Assembly (NCBI GenBank): GCA_024404415.1
Contig: JAKSPX010000119.1
Location: 1 to 5,503 of the forward strand
Length of the DNA: 5,503 nt
DNA from: Clostridia bacterium
GTDB lineage: Bacteria > Bacillota > Clostridia > Oscillospirales > QAMX01
Direction of reading: 5' to 3'
Each line of letters opens with the position of its first letter. Positions within the stretch are counted from its first letter, which is position 1. Below are positions 1-4,612 of the stretch, one piece after another. The position numbers and the translations under genes are program-made. Under the pieces are notes generated by a model. It was not told the DNA's origin. It saw only the letters and a program-made list of their open reading frames with translations, and did not search any database.

Positions 1-9
1 AGCTTTCAT
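1..9 (-). CDS. Possible first codons of a leftward gene (cut by window edge)
   Basis: An ATG on the minus strand at 9-7 is followed by AAA GCT (Met-Lys-Ala) before the window ends. It is preceded by a purine-rich GAAGGCGG stretch about 9 nt upstream, and a plausible leftward promoter lies at 62-90. Only three codons are visible, so no product can be named. A gene diverging from a sugar-use operon is often its regulator or a transporter component, but that is context only. It could also be a chance ATG. Confidence 0.3.
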
Positions 10-50
10 TCTGTTACACCGCCTTCTTCAGAAATCAAAAGGGAGCCTCC

Positions 51-71
51 CCTGTATTTCTATTATACAGG
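51..71. repeat. Inverted repeat over the leftward -10 box, candidate operator
   Basis: CCTGTAT at 51-57 and ATACAGG at 65-71 form perfect 7-bp arms around a 7-nt centre. The dyad covers the leftward -10 box and reaches its expected start point, which is a typical repressor position. There is no T-run right after either arm, so it does not look like a terminator. A leader hairpin is less likely because most of one arm would not be transcribed. Confidence 0.35.
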
Positions 72-90
72 AAAACTGCGTTGATTTCCA
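62..90 (-). promoter_or_regulatory. Probable leftward promoter
   Basis: Read on the minus strand there is TGGAAA at 90-85 (4 of 6 matches to the -35 consensus), a 17-bp spacer, and a perfect TATAAT at 67-62. Transcription would start near 55, leaving a leader of about 45 nt before the ATG at 9. The -10 is ideal and the -35 weak, a pattern compatible with activator dependence. The stretch is AT-rich and lies outside any convincing gene. Confidence 0.45.
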
Positions 91-127
91 TATTCCGAAG
101 AGACATTATTTTATCCTTATCTATCCC

Positions 128-156
128 TTGACAAAGCCCCACGGCCGTGGTATTTT
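128..156 (+). promoter_or_regulatory. Housekeeping-sigma promoter of the propeller/kinase operon
   Basis: A perfect TTGACA at 128-133 is followed by a 17-bp spacer and TATTTT at 151-156. The transcript should start near 163, giving a leader of about 30 nt to the ATG at 194. The strong -35 with optimal spacing predicts a promoter controlled mainly by repression. Its -35/spacer start (TTGACAAAGCCCC) and the GCCATA at 160-165 recur in the promoter at 4549-4578. Confidence 0.75.
139..150. promoter_or_regulatory. Perfect 12-bp palindrome in the promoter spacer, candidate operator
   Basis: CCACGGCCGTGG is its own reverse complement and fills the downstream part of the spacer, ending on the base before the -10 box. 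A protein bound here would block RNA polymerase, a classic repressor site. The GC-rich palindrome stands out in an otherwise AT-rich gap. The regulator family cannot be named from this site alone. Confidence 0.4.
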
Positions 157-193
157 TTAGCCATAGTATATGCAATGAAATGAGGGTAACATC

Positions 194-1285
194 ATGGAAG
201 ACTGGAAGACCCGCTTTATTCTGACACCCGGCGACCCGCCAAACGACGGCATCCTTTTTGCCGACCACGCCCCTCTCGGCCGGAGCGGCCACATGGGGCA
301 CGCATTGGTCGAGTATGCGCCCGGCAAGGTGCTGGCCTTTTATCCCAACTGCTCCGCCGAGGACACGCGCTGGAACGGCCACTCGGGCTACGGCTGGATG
401 GAATACCGCCGCACGACCGACGCGGGGAAAACCTGGTCCGAACCGATCATTGAGCCCAATTCCAAGGCACTTTTTGACGCGCAGGTCGGGAAAAGCCGGA
501 TGTGCGAAAAAGCGGTGACCACCGATAGCGGCGACATCCTCCTCTTCTACCTCACCTGCGACATGGTGACCAACGGCCACATCTGGGAGCCCGACTTCGC
601 GCCCTGCTACGCGAAAAGCTCCGATGGCGGCGAAACCTGGAGTGAGCCGCGCACTTTCACCGACGCTCCCGGCCGCGTCTACGACGTGTTGAAAAAGGAC
701 GGCGCGATCTACGTCCTCTTCTTCCAGAATGCCGAATTGCCGGGCATCGCCCATTCCGAGGAGCACCCCTATCAGCTCTTCGTGAGCGAGGATGACGGCG
801 AGACCTTCACCCTCCGCGCCGAGATCCCCTTCGAAAGCACCATCGGCTGCCTTTACGGCACCATGGCGTTTTTCGAGGACGGTCGCCTGATCGTTTACAT
901 CTACGACGAGCACGACGAATATAACCCGAAATACATCCTGAGCGACGACGGCGGGTTCACATGGGGTATCAACCGCCGCGCCTTCTTCCCGCAGAAGATC
1001 CGCAATCCCCAGCTCATCAATTTCCACGGAACGTGGTTCATGCACGGCCGCAGCGGGAGCTTCGGGAAAAACACCGGACACTTCATCCTCTATTCCTCCC
1101 CCGACGCCATCCATTGGGACGAGGGCACCTTCCTCCGCATGGCGACCGAGGGTGCGGGCGCCTATTCCAACAACCTCGTTGTCCACGACCCGGCAGGAAA
1201 CGACCGCCTGCTCATCCAATCCTCCCACGCCTACGACAAAAACAAGACCAACACCGTCATGTGGTGGCTGGACATCCGAAAATGA
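194..1285 (+). CDS. Sialidase-like (BNR/Asp-box) beta-propeller protein, cytoplasmic
   Basis: The 363-residue protein has five Asp-box motifs (S/T-x-D-x-G-x-T-W type): TTDAGKTW at 74-81, SSDGGETW at 142-149, SEDDGETF at 198-205, SDDGGFTW at 250-257, and a degenerate SSPDAIHW at 301-308. Regular spacing over the whole length fits a six-bladed propeller of the sialidase superfamily (BNR_2, GH33-like). No signal peptide, membrane segment or binding module is present, so it should act in the cytoplasm on an imported glycan or sugar. A GAGGG ribosome site at 182-186 supports the ATG at 194. The stop lies 18 bases before the kinase start, so the two are co-transcribed. True sialidase activity is not shown: I cannot place the arginine triad and Tyr/Glu pair with confidence, and Asp-box propellers include other hydrolases, lyases and non-enzymes. 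The fold call is strong, the substrate unknown. Confidence 0.8.
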   Translation: MEDWKTRFILTPGDPPNDGILFADHAPLGRSGHMGHALVEYAPGKVLAFYPNCSAEDTRWNGHSGYGWMEYRRTTDAGKTWSEPIIEPNSKALFDAQVGKSRMCEKAVTTDSGDILLFYLTCDMVTNGHIWEPDFAPCYAKSSDGGETWSEPRTFTDAPGRVYDVLKKDGAIYVLFFQNAELPGIAHSEEHPYQLFVSEDDGETFTLRAEIPFESTIGCLYGTMAFFEDGRLIVYIYDEHDEYNPKYILSDDGGFTWGINRRAFFPQKIRNPQLINFHGTWFMHGRSGSFGKNTGHFILYSSPDAIHWDEGTFLRMATEGAGAYSNNLVVHDPAGNDRLLIQSSHAYDKNKTNTVMWWLDIRK

Positions 1286-1303
1286 TTTCGGAAAGGAAAT
1301 TCT

Positions 1304-2621
1304 ATGGACTTTTTCGCACTTGACGTCGGCTCCAGCTTCATTAAAGCCGCGTGGCTGGATCTCGACGCGGCAGAGATCACCGTCTGGAAAAAGACGCCCA
1401 CGCCGCCCTTCCTTCCGCCGGAGCACCCGGGACAGAAGGCGCTTTCGCTCCCCGTATTATGCGACACGGTGAAGGCGATCTTGGAGGAAGCTTACCTTCT
1501 CCGCCCCTTTGAAGGGGTGGTCTTCTCCTCGCAGATGCACGGCCTCCAGCTATTTTCAAAGGACATGATGCCCGTCGGCGCCTGCTCGACGTGGCAGGAC
1601 GAGTCGGCAGCCTATGCGCCCGAAGGCGGCCCTTCCCCCGTGGAAAAGCTCCGCGCCGACAAGGGCTTCCGGGAGATCGGCGTGGAATTATCCACGGCGC
1701 ACACCGCAAGCCAGCTTCTTGCCGCCAAAATGCGCGGCGTGACCTCCCCGCTCTATGTAACTTCTCCCGCCGACGCATTACTTGACGCGCTCACCGGGGA
1801 ATTTCTCCCCATTCACCCCACCATTGCCCACGCCTTCGGGCTTTATGACCCCGACCGCGACGTGTGGGACGAGAAGCTCATCGAGCGCCACGGCCTTTCG
1901 GGCTTCGCCTTCCCCGCCATCGTGAAGGACGAGACACGGCCGGTCGGCTCGCTTACCATCCACGGGCACAAGGTAGCCCTCTTCGCCCCCCTCGGCGACC
2001 AGCAGGCCGCCGTCCACGGGGTCGCAGGTGATCTGTCTGGAAGACGTCTCCTGCCCCGGACCCTACGAGCGCCGTCCCTATTTTGCGGGGCGCATTTTCC
2101 GCACGGTGACCCATATTCCCGCCGGGCGCATGCTCAACGCCATCATCGACTTCTTTGAGGACACCTGCCTCCGCCTGACCGGGGAGGCGACTGACCGAAA
2201 CCTTCTCTGGGCGCGCGCCCCCGAGGCGGTCGGCAGGCTTTCCGGCACCACACTGCACTTCAATACCGCGCTCTACCAGACCTACGGTGCTTCCTCCGGT
2301 GGCTCGGTCACCGGCATCACACCCGAAAACCTGCGTTTTGACCAGATCTTCTACGCCGCTTACAAGGACGTTGCGCGGAATTTCGCGGAAAGCTATCAGG
2401 TGATGGCGGAGCCGGAAAAGCACATCCATTCCATTATCCTCACCGGCGGCGTCGCCCAGCGGAGCCCCTTCCTCGCGCGGATGATCTCCGAGGCCTTCGG
2501 CGCGGAAGCCGCCCTCTCCCCCTACCCCGACGAGGTTTTGACCGGGCTTCTCCGCTTCGCCCTATACGCCTCCGGGAAATGCCCGACGCTTGCCGCGACA
2601 TCCGAAAAAATCAAACCCTAA
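1304..2621 (+). pseudogene. FGGY-family carbohydrate kinase, frameshifted with apparent small deletion
   Basis: This would phosphorylate a sugar or polyol with ATP. The ATG at 1304 has a GAAAGGA ribosome site at 1291-1297. The first frame gives ALDVGSSFIKAAW (residues 5-17, phosphate loop), SSQMHG at 75-80, STWQD at 95-99 and GDQQAAVHG at 231-239 with the putative catalytic base Asp232. After that it becomes unrelated sequence and stops at 2158. The family-like sequence resumes in the next frame from about 2016 as TGSQV, then runs to the stop at 2619-2621 with LTGGVAQRSPF and a typical C-terminal helix. Joined, the protein is about 440 residues, slightly short for the family. Relatives carry roughly 13-14 more residues between GDxQA and GTGSQ, so bases were lost as well as the frame. 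Programmed frameshifting is unlikely because conserved ATP-site residues are missing. The GTG at 2028 could in principle start a C-terminal fragment, but that would lack the sugar domain. The substrate is unknown; a sequencing or assembly error is an alternative explanation. Confidence 0.82.
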
Positions 2622-2631
2622 TATGAAAATA

Positions 2632-2719
2632 GGGCTGCAAAAAACTCGCTTGTCATTGCCGCGGCCATCCCGCAGGAGGGACGAGGCTTCATGAATTTTT
2701 TACAGCCCCATATTTTTTT
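2632..2719. terminator. Long convergent hairpin, bidirectional terminator / palindromic element
   Basis: GGGCTGCAAAAAACTC at 2632-2647 pairs with GAATTTTTTACAGCCC at 2693-2708 (14 of 16 pairs; the two C/A mismatches become G-U wobbles in the minus-strand transcript). Inside is a smaller stem, TCCC 2668-2671 with GGGA 2678-2681, and the palindrome GCCGCGGC at 2658-2665. On the plus strand a run of seven Ts follows at 2713-2719, so it can end the kinase transcript. On the minus strand it follows the pyrophosphatase stop directly. The long, composite, GC-rich interior is more than a terminator needs and suggests a dispersed palindromic intergenic repeat. The rest of the 2622-2717 gap holds nothing else I can support. 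Confidence 0.65.
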
Positions 2720-3083
2720 AATCAATAACGACTTTGCTTTTGTAGTATTTTTCCTGAAAGGCGACCATGCTTTCCATCTCCGGGACGGTAAAGCGTACAC
2801 CGGGCGGCACGCCGATGAGCTTATCCTCCTCGTCGTCCTCCCTTTTCACCGCGGCGACGATCTCCACCGTGGCCTTCTCCACCGGGTGATCGACGCCGAG
2901 GAGATACACGTCCAGCTCCTCGCCGTCTCCGCCGAGAACGCCGGGGATATAGCCGTAATTCACCGGGTAGACCAGCGTCTTTTCACCCTTATGATGCACA
3001 TACCCGATCGGGCGGTCGATCCCGATCTCGACGATCTTCCCCATCCATTCCCGGATGAGGGCTTCGCGCTCTTGAAGCGTCAT
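2718..3083 (-). CDS. Short family I inorganic pyrophosphatase-like protein
   Basis: The protein hydrolyses pyrophosphate to phosphate in the cytoplasm, if active. With the start at 3083 it has 121 residues, against about 175 for E. coli Ppa, and fits the short Bacillota members of the family. The signature is clear: YPVNYGYIPG at 39-48 followed by GDGEELDVY, where Asp53 and Asp58 match the metal-binding DGxxxD pair. A later EEDKLIGVP (85-93) corresponds to the D-x-K region, with Glu at the usual Asp position. The ATG at 3083 has a GAGGTG ribosome site; an upstream in-frame TTG at 3113 lies inside the terminator hairpin and is rejected. The gene follows the GH4 gene on the same strand, but a hairpin terminator fills the gap, so it is probably expressed at a reduced level by read-through or from a promoter inside the GH4 gene. 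Pyrophosphatase has no obvious specific role in glycan use. Confidence 0.85.
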   Translation of the reverse strand: MTLQEREALIREWMGKIVEIGIDRPIGYVHHKGEKTLVYPVNYGYIPGVLGGDGEELDVYLLGVDHPVEKATVEIVAAVKREDDEEDKLIGVPPGVRFTVPEMESMVAFQEKYYKSKVVID

Positions 3084-3087
3084 ATCA

Positions 3088-3093
3088 CACCTC
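3088..3093 (-). promoter_or_regulatory. Ribosome binding site that sets the pyrophosphatase start
   Basis: GAGGTG on the minus strand (3093-3088) lies 4 bases before the ATG at 3083-3081 (6 bases if only GAGG is counted). It directly follows the T-tract of the upstream terminator. It supports the ATG over the longer TTG start at 3113. Confidence 0.65.
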
Positions 3094-3131
3094 AAAAATC
3101 GTTGGTACCGCAAGCAAAGGCGGTACCAACG
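3094..3131 (-). terminator. Intrinsic terminator after the GH4 gene
   Basis: On the minus strand CGTTGGTACCGC (3131-3120) and GCGGTACCAACG (3111-3100) form a perfect 12-bp stem with an 8-nt loop, followed by ATTTTT (3099-3094). The stem begins 9 bases after the GH4 stop codon. This is a textbook rho-independent terminator. Its T-tract abuts the pyrophosphatase ribosome site, so read-through transcripts would carry the hairpin just upstream of translation start. Confidence 0.8.
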
Positions 3132-3140
3132 TCATTTTTC

Positions 3141-4463
3141 TTATTTCTTGAACTGCGGGAGCCAATCCTCGTTCTGCTTGAACATTTCGTCGACCATGGC
3201 GCGGATCTCGCGGAGCGAGAGAACGGCGGAGGTCAAGGGGTCGTAGCAGATGGCCTGATAGATCATTTCCTTGTCGCCCGCGAGGCTGCCTTCGACGACC
3301 ATCTCCTCGATCTGAGAGGAGGTACCACTTAACAGCGCGCACTGCGCCGGGAGCTTGCCGACGTGGATGGGTTCAAGGCCGCGGGAGCTTGCCAGCACCG
3401 GGACTTCGACACACGCGCCGTAGGGCAGGTTGTCGATGAGGCCGAAGTTGCGGACGTTGCCGTTGAACTTGAACATCTCGTTGTCGCCGAAGATGGCGTT
3501 GAAGATGTAGGCCGCGTCTTCCAGACCGCGCTCCAGCTTGGGGGGCTCTTCAACCCACTTGTCCAGCTCGCTCTTCCAGGTGGATTCGCGGTTGCGGTAC
3601 TCATTGAGGATGTAGGCATAGTGGCCCGGGTTCCAGTTGGTACCGTTGGTGCAGTATTTCTCGATGAGGTCGGGACGCTTGCGGAACCAGGCGTTGTATT
3701 CCGAGTTGTGGCCGGAGGATTCGGTGACGTAGTAACCTAGGGCGAGGAACATTTCGTTTCTGACCTGTTCGGCGTTGTAGATCTCTTCTCTTTCGGTGAC
3801 GGCCTTGCGGATAAGCGGATAGGCGTCCTTGCCCTTCCAGAGGAAGTCGGTGTAGAAGGCTTGATGGTTGATGCCGGCGCAGGTGTAGGAGATCTCATCG
3901 TGCTTGGCGCCGATCCAGTCAGCCAGCATATTGGCAGTGCCCTGCACGCTGTGGCAGAGGCCGGAGCAGACCATATCCGGGAACGCGCCCTGCACGGTGC
4001 GGCAGAGCATCGCCATCGGGTTGGTGTAATTCAGATAGACCGCGCCGGGGCAGTAGCGGTCAATGTCGGCGGCGATGTCCATGATGGGATTGATGGTGCG
4101 CAGATAGCGGAAAATGCCGCTGGGGCCGCGGGTATCACCGACGTTGGTGTCCACGCCGTATTTCTTGGGGATGAGGATGTCGTGCTGCCAGACGTCGACT
4201 TCACCGTGGAGGATGGTGGTGACGACGCCGTCCGCGCCCATCAGGGCTTCCTTGCGGTCGAGGGTGGCGATGACCTTGGCCGGGTATTTGCCCTCGGCGA
4301 CGATGCGGTCGACCGCGCGCTTGATGTAGTCAAGTCTTTCGGCGTTGATATCCATCAGGGCGATGGTGGCGTCGGCAAAGGCCGGGAAGGTCAGAAGGTC
4401 GTTGACCAGTTTGCGGGTGAAGCCGAAGCTGCCGGCTCCGATAAAGGCGATTTTCTTGGACAT
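3141..4463 (-). CDS. melA: GH4 glycosidase, MelA-type alpha-galactosidase
   Basis: Family 4 enzymes cleave glycosides by an unusual NAD- and Mn-dependent oxidation-elimination route in the cytoplasm. The 440 residues match the family length (E. coli MelA about 450). Visible motifs are the Rossmann loop FIGAGS at 7-12, DINAERL near 38-44, GDTRGPSG at 109-116, NYTNPMAM at 145-152, GLCHSVQGT at 168-176 with metal ligand Cys170, CAGINHQAFY at 195-204 with metal ligand His200, GYYVTESSGHNSEY, and NVRNFGLIDNLPYGACVEVPV. GLCHSVQGT, AGINH, TESS-H-EY and the NVRN-GLIDNLP block closely match MelA as I recall it, favouring alpha-galactosidase over the alpha-glucosidase and 6-phospho-glycosidase branches. 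Alpha-galacturonidase or another alpha-glycoside specificity remains possible. The ATG at 4463 has an excellent AAAGGAGA site at 4478-4471. It diverges from the second kinase and shares a promoter region with it, fitting hydrolysis followed by sugar phosphorylation. No missing key residue is seen. Confidence 0.92.
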   Translation of the reverse strand: MSKKIAFIGAGSFGFTRKLVNDLLTFPAFADATIALMDINAERLDYIKRAVDRIVAEGKYPAKVIATLDRKEALMGADGVVTTILHGEVDVWQHDILIPKKYGVDTNVGDTRGPSGIFRYLRTINPIMDIAADIDRYCPGAVYLNYTNPMAMLCRTVQGAFPDMVCSGLCHSVQGTANMLADWIGAKHDEISYTCAGINHQAFYTDFLWKGKDAYPLIRKAVTEREEIYNAEQVRNEMFLALGYYVTESSGHNSEYNAWFRKRPDLIEKYCTNGTNWNPGHYAYILNEYRNRESTWKSELDKWVEEPPKLERGLEDAAYIFNAIFGDNEMFKFNGNVRNFGLIDNLPYGACVEVPVLASSRGLEPIHVGKLPAQCALLSGTSSQIEEMVVEGSLAGDKEMIYQAICYDPLTSAVLSLREIRAMVDEMFKQNEDWLPQFKK

Positions 4464-4508
4464 GATCGTATCTCCTTTGATTTTGATTTGCGGGGATCTG
4501 ATGAAGGT

Positions 4509-4538
4509 ATCTTACCATACTCCTCTCCCGTTTGTCAA
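4509..4538 (-). promoter_or_regulatory. Promoter of the GH4 gene
   Basis: On the minus strand TTGACA at 4538-4533 is followed by an 18-bp spacer and TAAGAT at 4514-4509. The start point should be near 4502, leaving about 40 nt of leader with the AAAGGAGA ribosome site. The perfect -35 suggests a strong basal promoter. Confidence 0.65.
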
Positions 4539-4556
4539 CCGACGAGACTTGACAAA
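4531..4556. repeat. Inverted repeat formed by back-to-back -35 boxes
   Basis: TTTGTCAA at 4531-4538 and TTGACAAA at 4549-4556 are perfect 8-bp reverse complements separated by 10 bases. Each arm contains the -35 hexamer of one of the two diverging promoters. Part of the symmetry comes from the two consensus hexamers, but the matching AA extension on both sides goes beyond that. One bound protein, or competition between two polymerases, could control both directions. Confidence 0.6.
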
Positions 4557-4578
4557 GCCCCCTTTGAAGAGGTAGAAT
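4549..4578 (+). promoter_or_regulatory. Promoter of the second FGGY kinase gene
   Basis: TTGACA at 4549-4554, an 18-bp spacer and TAGAAT at 4573-4578 make a strong housekeeping promoter, with transcription starting near 4585. The spacer holds CCTTTGAAGAGG at 4561-4572, an imperfect dyad ending just before the -10, in the same place as the perfect palindrome of the promoter at 128-156. TTGACAAAGCCCC and GCCATA (4582-4587) are identical to that promoter. Confidence 0.7.
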
Positions 4579-4612
4579 AGGGCCATAACTACCGAAAAAG
4601 AAGGTCAATACT

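Noticed and set aside
41..51. GGGAGCCTCCC as a terminator for a leftward or rightward transcript
   Set aside because: Only a 4-5 bp stem with a very small loop, and only four Ts follow on the minus strand. It is too weak to call.
35..1426. 463-codon open frame on the minus strand opposite the propeller gene
   Set aside because: It is a mirror frame of GC-rich coding sequence. It has no recognisable motifs, covers both promoters and the start of the kinase gene, and conflicts with the clear Asp-box protein on the plus strand.
1990..2040. Programmed ribosomal frameshift in the kinase
   Set aside because: There is no slippery heptamer or stop-codon context, and about 13-14 conserved residues are missing, which frameshifting would not restore.
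2028..2621. Separate gene starting at the GTG at 2028
   Set aside because: The kinase-like frame already reads TGSQV upstream of the GTG, there is no ribosome site before it, and the fragment alone would lack the sugar-binding domain. It is better read as the second half of the broken kinase.
3083..3113. Longer pyrophosphatase starting at the TTG at 3113
   Set aside because: The start would lie inside the terminator hairpin with no ribosome site, and the extra ten residues do not belong to the family.
3861..4580. 239-codon plus-strand open frame opposite the GH4 gene
   Set aside because: The translation is a Val/Asp/Gly-rich low-complexity mirror of the GH4 codons, and it runs through both divergent promoters. 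The GH4 motifs on the minus strand are unambiguous.
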